The notes under the pieces are model-generated. The model was not told the origin of the DNA, did not search any database, and saw only the letters and a list, made by a program, of their open reading frames with translations. Positions 38,287-47,070 of a stretch of 64,000 nt of DNA are shown here, piece by piece (position 1 is the first letter of the stretch; each line of letters opens with the position of its first letter). The DNA lies in assembly GCA_964506245.1 (NCBI GenBank), contig CAZDKK010000005.1:1-64000 (forward strand), in the 5' to 3' direction. The DNA comes from CAZDKK01 sp964506245. GTDB lineage: Bacteria; Eisenbacteria; RBG-16-71-46; CAIMUX01; WJJG01. The position numbers and the translations under genes are program-made.

Positions 38287-38847
38287 CTACTGCCCTACCC
38301 CCCAGGGATAGTGCGTCCGCGGCACGCAGTGTCGCCCCGAGGTCGGCCCGGAGAGAGTCAGCTCGAACTCGAGCGGGGCGTCTCCCTCCTCGACGAGCGG
38401 TTCCAGGACGCGGAGCAGATACGTTCCACTCGGAAGGTCGTGGATCTCGAGATCAATGTCGAAGAGGCAGTTGCAGTGGCACCCGCTGAGGTTCTTGCAC
38501 TCGTCGAGCGTGATCTGGTCGCCCGCGATCGTGATGGGGACCGCGATCTCCCCCGGGCAGCAGTTGAGCCCGGCGTTCACGTGCCGGAGTCCAAGGGTGC
38601 CCATTCCGTCGTAGGTGTATTCGATGCAGTCCTGGGTGTCGGGGGTCTTGGTCGTGCGCTCGTCGCTGGGGAAGCCCCCGCACTCACTGGCCGCCACGAC
38701 GGTGCCCGCGGCTTGCCCCCCCTCGGGGGAGGGTGCCGGACCGTCGCTGTGGCTGCACCCCTGTCCGGCTGGCAGGAGGAGGGCCAGGACCAGGGTCGCG
38801 ATCACGGAAGGGGGGATCCCACTGCGGGTCAATGCGTTCAAGCACAT
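38287..38847 (-). CDS. Cys-rich lipoprotein of unknown function
   Basis: 186 residues from ATG 38847, seven bases after GGAGG; ATG 38871 is an in-frame alternative without that support. A signal peptide ends at LLLPAGQGC, giving a lipidated Cys at about residue 30, followed by a Ser/Gly/Pro spacer. The mature domain has about nine Cys, several paired (NCCPGE, CHCNCLFDID), and beta-rich segments such as LEIHDLPSGTYLLRV that resemble a small beta-sandwich. The Cys pattern suggests disulfides or a metal. No family recognised. It is divergent from the ammonia-lyase gene. Confidence 0.75.
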   Translation of the reverse strand: MCLNALTRSGIPPSVIATLVLALLLPAGQGCSHSDGPAPSPEGGQAAGTVVAASECGGFPSDERTTKTPDTQDCIEYTYDGMGTLGLRHVNAGLNCCPGEIAVPITIAGDQITLDECKNLSGCHCNCLFDIDLEIHDLPSGTYLLRVLEPLVEEGDAPLEFELTLSGPTSGRHCVPRTHYPWGVGQ

Positions 38848-39135
38848 CGCCAACCTCCACGGTAGGCCCATCTGGGATCGGGTCGCAGGGTCTGGTGGCG
38901 GCAGCCAAAAGGAAGGAGACGGCGATCCCCGGCGGTTTTCAAGGGGCCCCGGGCCGGTCTCGGGTCGGTCTCGGCTTGCGGCCAGCCAGGCGTCCCGGCA
39001 TAATCGCAGCACGCGGATCGAGATCTCTCGATTGCAGCGGGGTGGGTGGGAGCGATCACAGTCCCGAAGTACGGCTCGGGAGGTCGCTCCCGATGGACGA
39101 CCGACCCGAGCGCTGGCAATTGGGGGGTTTCGAAC

Positions 39136-40665
39136 ATGGCAGTCGTCCTCACCGGCAAGAACCTCACGATCGAAGATGTCGTCGCCGTCGCGCGTCATGG
39201 CGAGAAGGTCGAGCTCCATCCCGACGCGGTCGCGCGCATCAAGCACTGCCGCGCCTTCCTGGAGGAGCGTCTCGAGAAGCGCGAGATCATGTACGGCACG
39301 AACACGGGGATCGGCGAGTTCTCCGAGATCATCCTGAACGACGAGCAGGTCCAGCAGTTCCAGCGCTACCTCATCTACAACCACGCGGCCGGGATCGGCG
39401 AGCCCTGCCCGAACGAGTGGGTGCGCGCGGCGATGCTGCTGCGCGCCAACGTGCACGCCAACGGCCACTCCGGAAACCGCATCGAGATCACCGAAACCCT
39501 CGTCGCGATGCTCAATCAGGGCGTCACGCCGGTCGTGTGCCAGCAGGGGTCGGTAGGCGCTTGCGGGGACTTGGCGCCGATGAGCCAGATCGCCCTGCTC
39601 ATGATGGGCGAGGGCGAGGCTTACTACTTGGGCCAGCGACTGCAGGGCGCCGAGGCGCTCAAGCGGGCCAACATTCCGATTCCGGGCCTCCAGGCCCGCG
39701 ACGGCCTGGCCACGATCAACGGCTCGAACCTGATCAACGCCATCGGCTGCCTGGTGGTCCACGACGCCGAGGAGCAGATCAAGCAGGCCGAGATCGCCTG
39801 CGCCATGACGCTCGAGGCCCTGAAGGCGAACATGAAGCCCTACGACCCGCGGCTGCACACGCTGCGCGGCTTCCAGGGGGCGGTGACCAGCGCCGAGAAC
39901 CTGCGCAAGCTGATCGAAGGCTCCGACCTGCTCACGGGCAAGGAGAAGGTGAAGGTCCAGGATGCCTACTCGATGCGCTCGTCCCCGCAGGTGATCGGGG
40001 CCGCGCGCGATCAGCTCCGCTGGACGCGCAGCCAGATCGAGATCGAGGCCAACGGCGTGGGCGACAACCCGCTGTTTCTACCCGAGCACCGCGTGGTCCT
40101 GACCGGCGCGAACTTCCAGGGCTCGCCGATCTCAATGCCGCTCGACACGCTGGGCGCAGCCATCACCATGGTCTGCGTGATCTCCGAGCGCCGGCTGAAC
40201 CGGTTGACGAACCCAGCTCTGAGCGTTGGCCTGCCGCCCTTCCTGATCAAAGGCGCGGGGCTGATGTCGGGGATGATGCTGAGCCAGTACACGGCCGACA
40301 TGCAGATCGTCGAGCAGCGGATCCTCTCGGCACCGGCTTTCACACAGTCGATCCCAGCGGCGGCAGACCAGGAGGACTTCGTCTCGATGGGGATGAACAC
40401 CGCGCTCAAGACCTGGCGCATCATGGACCTGTCCAACGGCATCCTGGGGATCGAGTTCATGGCTGCCGCGCAGGGCCTCGACTTCCGGCAGTACCAGCCG
40501 GGGCGCGGCGTGCAGATCGCCCGGGGCATCGTCCGCGAGCACGTCAAGTTCCTCGACGAGGACCGGCCGCTCTACAATGACCACAACGCGATGAAGGAGC
40601 TGGTGGCCAGCCGCAAGATCCTCGAGACCGTCGAGCGGGAGATCGGACCGCTGAAGACCTATTGA
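39136..40665 (+). CDS. Aromatic amino acid ammonia-lyase (HutH family) with Ala-Cys-Gly MIO triad
   Basis: 509 residues, the usual length of histidine ammonia-lyase. The family removes the alpha-amino group of histidine or an aromatic amino acid by means of the MIO cofactor, which forms from an internal Ala-Ser-Gly. Here the triad is A142-C143-G144 (GSVGACGDLAPMSQ, codon TGC). Other family segments are YGTNTGIGEF, the NHAAGIGEP loop that is closer to histidine lyases than to TAL/PAL, NGSNLINAIG, QDAYSMRSSPQV and DQEDFVSMGMN. No hut genes are nearby, so substrate is uncertain; an aminomutase is possible. A strong terminator hairpin follows. Confidence 0.9.
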   Translation: MAVVLTGKNLTIEDVVAVARHGEKVELHPDAVARIKHCRAFLEERLEKREIMYGTNTGIGEFSEIILNDEQVQQFQRYLIYNHAAGIGEPCPNEWVRAAMLLRANVHANGHSGNRIEITETLVAMLNQGVTPVVCQQGSVGACGDLAPMSQIALLMMGEGEAYYLGQRLQGAEALKRANIPIPGLQARDGLATINGSNLINAIGCLVVHDAEEQIKQAEIACAMTLEALKANMKPYDPRLHTLRGFQGAVTSAENLRKLIEGSDLLTGKEKVKVQDAYSMRSSPQVIGAARDQLRWTRSQIEIEANGVGDNPLFLPEHRVVLTGANFQGSPISMPLDTLGAAITMVCVISERRLNRLTNPALSVGLPPFLIKGAGLMSGMMLSQYTADMQIVEQRILSAPAFTQSIPAAADQEDFVSMGMNTALKTWRIMDLSNGILGIEFMAAAQGLDFRQYQPGRGVQIARGIVREHVKFLDEDRPLYNDHNAMKELVASRKILETVEREIGPLKTY

Positions 40666-40682
40666 CCGCATCAGACGTGAAC

Positions 40683-40716
40683 GCCGGCCGGCGGGAGAGC
40701 TACCCCGCCGGCCGGC
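40683..40716. terminator. Perfect 13-bp terminator hairpin between convergent genes
   Basis: GCCGGCCGGCGGG, an eight-base loop, then its exact complement. It lies between the convergent ammonia-lyase and M23 peptidase genes and could stop transcription from both sides. There is no long T-tract, so classic intrinsic termination is not certain. Confidence 0.6.
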
Positions 40717-40739
40717 GCCGCACTTGCCCTCTCCCTCGG

Positions 40740-42980
40740 TCAGCGGACGATCAGGATTCGGTGACGGGCTTCGGCCCCCGGAACCGCCAACCTCCCGAAG
40801 TAGGTCCCCGCGGGCACGGGATGCCCGCTGGCGTCCCGGCCCGCCCATACGGCCGTGTGCTGGCCGGCCGGGAGCACGCCCGAGATCAGCGTCGAGACCC
40901 GGCGTCCAAGCACGTCGTGCACCGCCAGCTCCACGCGGCCCGGGCGCGGAACCTCGAAGTCGACCTGGGCCGCCGCCCCGTCAGGACCCGCCTGCCACAC
41001 CGGGACCCAGCGGGCCGTGAGGCTCTCCTCGCCGACCGCGGAGAAGGGATTGTTCACCTGGACGTTCATCGAGACCGTGGCCGAGTTGCCGGCCACGTCC
41101 CAGGCGGTCACCTCGATGGTGTAGGTGCCATTGGAGCAATGCGTCGTGTTCCACGCCTCGGCCAGATCCGAGCTCTCGTAGACCTGGTCGCCGTTCGAAT
41201 TGGTGATGATGTGGAAGAACTCGCGGTTGTCATAGTCCCCCTGCGTGCGGCAGACGCTGTCGCGCTTGTACAGAAGCTGCACGAGGAGCGGATCGTGAGG
41301 ACCGCCCGCGTACTCGTCGGTCCACATGTCGTAGTACACAGCGAGTTTGTCGTCCACCACTGGTTGCGAAGGCTGGCCGACCGGGTAGATCGAGTAACGG
41401 ATCTCCTGCACGGTGCAGACCCAGGTCGTTCCGATCACATCCCCGACATGGGCGATGACGTCCACCTGACCCTGTAGATTCTGTGGGCTGAGATAGGTCG
41501 AGGTCTCGTTCTGGCAGAAGGCCAACCACTGGGAGCCGACGGCCGTCTCGAAGACCGGGGCATCCGGGTCGACATGGCCGGTGAAGTCCAGGTGGGGGTT
41601 GTCGGTGTTGATCCAGGCGCCGTTCCAGACGGTCCCCGAGTCGCGGATGCGCGCGAAGTGGCAGTGGTGGAAGTCCGCTACCGGCCACTCGACCAGATCG
41701 CCCAGGTACTGGCCCTGCGTGACCATGTCGCCGACGCCCACGGCGATGGTCGGCTCGTCGAGGTGGGCGTAGAGGTAGCCTGTGGAGTACCCGGACCCGG
41801 CCGTGTCGGCCACCGCCACGCGCCAGTGCCACTGGCCGCTGGTTGTCAGCACCGCCTTGACCTGTCCCGAATGGACGGCGAAGACCTGCTGGCCGGGGGC
41901 GCCGAAGAGGTCGACGCCCGGGTGCGTGTAGCCGGCGCCGCCGTAGTTCTGGTACTCGCAGTAGGTGTTGCCGATGGGGTGGCCCTGTGCGGGGATGAAC
42001 GGCCAGGGGAGTGTGGGGGCGTCTCCCCCCTGACCCGCGGCGCGCGGGATATCCCGGATGGGGCCGGCGCGCCGCTCGAGAATCTCCCCGCGCGGCGACA
42101 GCCGGACCAGCTCGCCCATCCAGCGGCCGTTCAGCTCGTGACGGATGCCGACGACCAGCGCATCGCCCTCGATGCGCAGGTCGCGCAGGCGCGCGCCGGC
42201 CGGGGCGGTGAAGAGGCACGTCTCAGCGCCGTCCACCAGGTCGATCCTGCGCAGCAGCCCGCGCTCGAGCACCAGGACCGCGGCCCCGTTGGGGGACACC
42301 GCGATGCGCAGTGGGAGGTCCGCCGCCAGGCGCCCGACGTTCGCGGGCGCATCGCCGCGGGCGATCCACAGCTCCCAACCGGCCTGGGCTGCGCGCGCGG
42401 CGGGGCGCAGGCCCGCCAGCACCCCATCCGGGCCGGTCGCGAACAGGGTCAGGGCCGGGTGGACGTACGTGCGGCCCGAGCGCAGGTTGAGCTGAACGAC
42501 GCCGTCGCGTGACCCGCAGGCGAACCAGGTCCCGTCAGGCGAGAGCTGAGGATCGATCGGGCCATAGACCTCGCGGCGCAAGAGCTCCGCGCCGGTGAAG
42601 TCGAGCACGCGGATCACACCCGGCAGCGCGGCGGTCTCGGGCGTGTCTATCAGCACGAGGCGGCCGACGTCCGAGATGAAGAACCCGTTGCCTTCCTGGC
42701 TCGACAGGCGGTACGGCTGGCCGCCCGCCTCGATCGCGAGATCGGCCAGACAGCGATCGGCGTCGGCCTTCAGGGGCTCGATCCTCAGCGTGGCTGTCCC
42801 GAGCGGGGAGATGCGCGCGAGGCTCGTGCTCCCATCGATGAGCAGCCCCTGCGCGTTGACCTGCAGAGCCTCCGCGGGCGGGGCGGCGAGGGAGGCGGCC
42901 AGTATGGCCAGGAGCCCGAGCGACGCCACGGGGAACGCGGCTCGGTGGGGCAGCGACCCGAAGATTCCGGTGCAGCGCAT
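40740..42980 (-). CDS. Secreted M23-family peptidase-like protein with FlgD-type C-terminal domain
   Basis: 746 residues from ATG 42980 with AAAGGAA upstream. Signal peptide at about residues 14-38. Residues about 40-330 contain propeller-like repeats (LSPDGTWFACGSRDG, VSPNGAAVLVLERG). An M23/LytM domain lies at about 340-460: the first zinc pair in THPGVDLFGAPG, then GYLYAHLD and the HCH motif in DFHHCHFARI. Such domains cut peptidoglycan cross-links or act as inactive LytM factors; key metal ligands look present here. An Ig-like segment (TYTIEVTAWDVAGNSATV) precedes the final 85-residue FlgD-like domain (VLGRRVSTLISGVLPAGQHT, DASGHPVPAGTYFGRL). It is probably surface-attached or released. 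Confidence 0.88.
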   Translation of the reverse strand: MRCTGIFGSLPHRAAFPVASLGLLAILAASLAAPPAEALQVNAQGLLIDGSTSLARISPLGTATLRIEPLKADADRCLADLAIEAGGQPYRLSSQEGNGFFISDVGRLVLIDTPETAALPGVIRVLDFTGAELLRREVYGPIDPQLSPDGTWFACGSRDGVVQLNLRSGRTYVHPALTLFATGPDGVLAGLRPAARAAQAGWELWIARGDAPANVGRLAADLPLRIAVSPNGAAVLVLERGLLRRIDLVDGAETCLFTAPAGARLRDLRIEGDALVVGIRHELNGRWMGELVRLSPRGEILERRAGPIRDIPRAAGQGGDAPTLPWPFIPAQGHPIGNTYCEYQNYGGAGYTHPGVDLFGAPGQQVFAVHSGQVKAVLTTSGQWHWRVAVADTAGSGYSTGYLYAHLDEPTIAVGVGDMVTQGQYLGDLVEWPVADFHHCHFARIRDSGTVWNGAWINTDNPHLDFTGHVDPDAPVFETAVGSQWLAFCQNETSTYLSPQNLQGQVDVIAHVGDVIGTTWVCTVQEIRYSIYPVGQPSQPVVDDKLAVYYDMWTDEYAGGPHDPLLVQLLYKRDSVCRTQGDYDNREFFHIITNSNGDQVYESSDLAEAWNTTHCSNGTYTIEVTAWDVAGNSATVSMNVQVNNPFSAVGEESLTARWVPVWQAGPDGAAAQVDFEVPRPGRVELAVHDVLGRRVSTLISGVLPAGQHTAVWAGRDASGHPVPAGTYFGRLAVPGAEARHRILIVR

Positions 42981-43215
42981 GGCAGGATTCCTTTCCGATG
43001 GTCCGAGGTTGGTTGGCAACAGCATCATTATAGACCACGCGCGGTCGCCGGCGGCGGGCGAACAGCCCCCCGGCGCGGGCGAGCTGTCCCTCCACGGCGG
43101 GGAGGGGCGCTCCCCTGGCGGCCGGCTCCCCGCGCGGTGACCTTGCGATGCCCGGGGCCGTGGCGTACCCTGCGAGCCTCTTTCCACGCGCGGCCCGATG
43201 AGGCGGAGGTCGTCC

Positions 43216-44676
43216 ATGTGCGGCGTCTTCGGCGTTTACGGACACCCGAACGGCAAGAACATCGTCAAGACCGGCATCTGGGCCGAGCAGCACCGCGGGC
43301 AGGACGCGGCCGGCGTGGCATGTCTGCGGATCACCGGCCCCGGCCGCGGGCTGGTGGAGGTCGAGAAGGGGAGCGGCAAGGTCCGGACAGTCTTGAACGG
43401 CCCGGAATTCGACGACCTCCACGGGGAGGCCTGGATCGCGCACGTCCGCTATTCGACCCAGGGTCGCCCCTCGCGCCGCAACGCGCAGCCGCACTACGCC
43501 CAGAGCATCCACGGCAAGATCGCCATCGTCTCGAACGGCGACGTGGTGAACATGCAGGAACAGCGGGCGTTCCTCGACCAGCACAACATCCGCACCTATA
43601 CTGAAAATGACGCGGAGCTGATCGCTGCCTCGATCAACTACCAGGTGACGTTTCGCAACCGCGATCTGATCGAATCGATCACCCAGGTGATGGACCACGT
43701 CCGCGGCGCCTTCTCCTCGCTGGTGGTCGCCGAGTTCGACGATCGGCTCTTCGCGTTCCGGGACCCGCATGGGATTCGTCCGCTGTTCCTGGCCACGGTC
43801 GAGGACGACGGCTCGACCTACACCATGTTCGCCTCCGAGACCTCGGCCTTCGAAGCGGCGCTGCCCCTCTTCGGCCCGCGGGCCACGACCCGCACGCGGA
43901 TGGTCGGCGCCGGCGAGGTGATCGCCGTGGGCCCGCACGGCATCGAGAGCTTCCAGGTCCGCACGCCGCAGCGGGAGGCGTTCTGCCTCTTCGAGATCGT
44001 CTACTTCTCGCGACCGGACAGCTCGGCCTTCGGCCGCTCGTTCCAGACCTGCCGCATCGAGGCCGGCAAGCAGCTCTGCCGGGAGCACCCCGCGGACGCG
44101 GATCTGGTCTCGCCCATCCCCAAGAGCGGGCTGCCCGCGGCGATGGGGTACGCCATGGCCTCGGGCGCGCCCTACATCGCGACGGTGATCGAGAACCCCT
44201 CCTTCGAGATCGACTTCCAGCAACTGCGCACGTTCATCGAGTCGACGGAGCAGGAACGCATGCTGGCGGCTCAGCTCAAATTCAACATCATCGGCGATCT
44301 GGTCCACGGCAAGGACGCCGTGATCGTGGATGACTCCATCGTCCGCGGCCTGGTGGCGAGTGTCGTGAACGAGTCCTTGCACAAGCGCGGGGCCCGGCGC
44401 ATTCACACGCGGATCGCCTCGCCGCCCTACCGCTTCCCCTGCTTCTACGGCATCGAGACGAAGAGACGCTCGACCCTGGCCGCTGCCACGCGCACCGAGG
44501 AAGAGGTGCGCCAGCGGATCGGCAATCCGGCCAGCCTCGCCTACCTGTCCCTCGAGGGGCTGGTCGCCTCCACGGGTCTTTCCAAGTGCCAGCTATGCAC
44601 CGCCTGCTTCGACGGGGACTATCCGGTTCCCATCCCGAGGGAGCTGCTCGAGAACGGAGATCCTGCCGCCCGGTAG
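43216..44676 (+). CDS. purF: Amidophosphoribosyltransferase
   Basis: 486 residues. It catalyses the first committed step of purine synthesis (PRPP + glutamine to phosphoribosylamine). After Met removal the nucleophile Cys is N-terminal (MCGVFGVYG). HRGQDAAG, HVRYSTQG, GNGDVVN-like NGDVVN, RDPHGIRPL and the PRPP loop VIVDDSIVRG are in place. Cys residues in FPCFYGIETK and GLSKCQLCTACFDGDYP fit the [4Fe-4S] cluster of the Bacillus-type enzyme. The GGAGGT ahead of ATG 43216 fixes the start. It is not in a pur operon in this window. Confidence 0.95.
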   Translation: MCGVFGVYGHPNGKNIVKTGIWAEQHRGQDAAGVACLRITGPGRGLVEVEKGSGKVRTVLNGPEFDDLHGEAWIAHVRYSTQGRPSRRNAQPHYAQSIHGKIAIVSNGDVVNMQEQRAFLDQHNIRTYTENDAELIAASINYQVTFRNRDLIESITQVMDHVRGAFSSLVVAEFDDRLFAFRDPHGIRPLFLATVEDDGSTYTMFASETSAFEAALPLFGPRATTRTRMVGAGEVIAVGPHGIESFQVRTPQREAFCLFEIVYFSRPDSSAFGRSFQTCRIEAGKQLCREHPADADLVSPIPKSGLPAAMGYAMASGAPYIATVIENPSFEIDFQQLRTFIESTEQERMLAAQLKFNIIGDLVHGKDAVIVDDSIVRGLVASVVNESLHKRGARRIHTRIASPPYRFPCFYGIETKRRSTLAAATRTEEEVRQRIGNPASLAYLSLEGLVASTGLSKCQLCTACFDGDYPVPIPRELLENGDPAAR

Positions 44677-44837
44677 GGCGCCGGCGCGTTTCCGGCCCGT
44701 GCGACCGAGGGGCTGCCCCCGCGGATGTGCGGCGGCTCGGGGACCGCAATGCTATACTCTATTGGGCCTTCCCGCCGTTCGAGGCAGCGCACGACGCCTG
44801 CCCCGGGCGGCGATGGCTCTTCCCGGGGAGATCGGAG

Positions 44838-47054
44838 ATGAAGCGAGCCAGTTGGATCTCGGGCCTGCCCCTCGCGGCCGGCCTCCTGTGGTTCTCGGCC
44901 CTGCCGATCGCGAGCGCGGACAACCTGGTCGTCAACGGGGACTTCGAGCAACCCCTCGGAGCACCCTGGGTCCTCTATTCCGGAGGGGTCAGCACCATCG
45001 AGCGCCTGACCGACCTCGACCCGGACCCGGATTACGAGGTCCATGTCGATCTCCCCGGCGCGGGGGCCGGCCGGCTCGCGCAGATCGTCCCGGTGCCCGA
45101 CTCGGAGATCGGGTTCTCGGGGCATCTGCGGATGCACGCCCAGCACACCGGGGACGCCTGGTCGGGGGCCGCGCTCGTGCTCTCTTACCTCAACAGCGCG
45201 CAGGAGGTTCTGGGCGAGACGTGGCTCGGGGCGTGGACCCCCAACTGCCCGTGGGAGGGCGGGCCCACGACTCACCTCATCGGTTTGCCGGACGACGTCT
45301 GGCTGGACTGGACCTTCAACGTCAACGAAGAGCTGGTGGAGCTGCCCGCCGTCGACCCGCAGGCCGTGCGGTACATCCAGATAGAGCTCTACGTACAAGC
45401 ATACGAATGCTGAGGGGCCTACGCCGACGCGGAGGTCTCCGCGGATGACCTGCTCCTCGAATTTGGCGCGAATCGCACGTATCTCGTGATCGAAGGCATC
45501 ACCGTCGACGACGACGCCCTGGGGGCCTCTGCCGGCGACGCCGACGGGATCGCCGAGTGCGACGAGACGATCGAACTCGGCGTCGCGTTGCACAATCTGG
45601 GTCACCTGAACGGCGTCGGGATCACGGGCGAGCTGAGCGTGAGATCGGCCTATGTCGGCCTGGTGAGCGGGCAAGCGAGCTACGGAACCATTCCGGCCGG
45701 CGGGGCAGGATCGCCCGCAGCACCCTTCGTCTTCCACGTCACGCATGACGTGCCCGACGGGGAGCGGCTCGCCTTCGATCTGATGGTCAACGCGGCGCCG
45801 AGCGTGCTCCCCCTGGAGCTGGAAGCCCGCGCCCCCCGATACACCGCCGGCATCGTGGAGATCGATGACCAAGCCGGGGGAAACGGCAACGGCATCCCCG
45901 AGCCGGGCGAGGTGCTGGCCCTCACCCTGTTGCTCGAAAACGACGGGGGCTGCGACTCGCCCGAGGTGACCGCCCGGCTGCAGAGTGGGTCGCAGCACCT
46001 GATGGCGGATCCGGGCTTGCACACGCTGGGCATCGTTGCCGCCGGTCAGTCGGTCGCGGAAGGGGGCTTCGGCGTCTCGGTCGATCCGGCCTGCCCGCTG
46101 GGCTATGCCAACGAGCTGCGATTGGTGCTGACGGGGCCCGGGTCCTACGTTGCGGCGGTGCCGTTCAACCTGAACGTTGGCGACGTCTTTGCCGACGACA
46201 TGGAAACAGGCGCCGGGGACTGGACGCACTACCCCGGGGGCGCGACCTGGCGCGACGATTGGCATCTCGAGACCTTCCGCAACCACACCTACGCGGGGCA
46301 GACGAGCTGGAAGTGTGGGGGGCCGGGGAACTCAATCTACGGCGAACACAACTACGCCCTGCTGCAGACAGCGCCGATCGATCTCTTCCCGGGAGCGCGT
46401 CTCGAGTTCTGGCACTGGATGAAGGCCGAGATGAGCGCGGTCTATCCCGGCTACTGCTTCGACGGCGGGCTACTCGAGATCTCCACCGACGCGGGCGCCA
46501 CTTGGGAGACGCTGGAACCCGAGGGCGGCTATCCCTACCGGATCCGCGCCTCCTCGGGGATGGGCCCGTTCCCCGGCGAGACGCCCGTCTGGTCAGGCGA
46601 ACACGGCTGGACCGAGGTGTGGGTCGACCTCGGCGGGTACCAGGGGGAGGTCCTGCTGCGCTGGGCTTTCGGGAGCAACGGCTCGATCGGTCGCGAGGGC
46701 TGGTACATCGATGACGTGCGCATCGTGGTCCCCGCGATGTCGGAGGCACCGGCCCCTCGCGCGCGCGTGCTCCACCCCGTGCTCTTCCCCGTGGCGCCGA
46801 ACCCCTGCCCGGCATCCGGGCTGGCATCGGTGCGCTTCGTGCTGCCCCGCGAGATGCGCGCGTCGGTGGCGGTCTTCGACGCCAGCGGGCGGCTGGTGCG
46901 CAGCCTGGCCGCCGAAACGCTGGGGGCGGGCGAGCATCGCCTGATGTGGGACGGCCGCGATCGCTCCGGCCGGCCCGCGGCGGCGGGGAGCTATGCCTGC
47001 CGGTTGGCGGCGGATGGCGAGCAGAGAACGCAGCGGGTCTTGCTCGTGAGATGA
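44838..47054 (+). CDS. Large secreted FlgD-domain protein interrupted by an in-frame UGA
   Basis: 738 codons in one frame, broken once by TGA at 45411-45413 (codon 192). The first part has a signal peptide (LPLAAGLLWFSALPIASA) and a CBM-like beta-sandwich (NLVVNGDFEQPLGAPWVLYSGG). Immediately after the TGA the same frame continues with AYADAEVSADDLLLEFG, which completes that sandwich. Two CARDB/Ig-like domains follow, then a MAM/concanavalin-like domain (WHLETFRNHTYAGQTSWKCG, WYIDDVRIV), and a final FlgD-like domain (FDASGRLVRSLAAE, DRSGRPAAAGSYACRL). The TGA may be a nonsense mutation of TGG, a sequencing error, or a selenocysteine codon; a SECIS-like hairpin lies just downstream. Read as two genes it would be 44838-45413 and about 45486-47054. 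Confidence 0.8.
45411..45443 (+). promoter_or_regulatory. In-frame UGA followed by a SECIS-like hairpin
   Basis: TGA at 45411-45413, then after 14 bases CGCGG-AGGTCT-CCGCG at 45428-45443. The A and U of the loop can pair, leaving a GGUC tetraloop on a six-base stem. Bacterial SECIS elements have a short stem whose loop begins with G within two bases, about 16-37 bases after the UGA; the E. coli fdhF element also carries AGGUCU in its loop. Geometry fits; chance in GC-rich DNA is not excluded. Confidence 0.35.
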
Positions 47055-47070
47055 CCCCCGCGGAGGGCAC

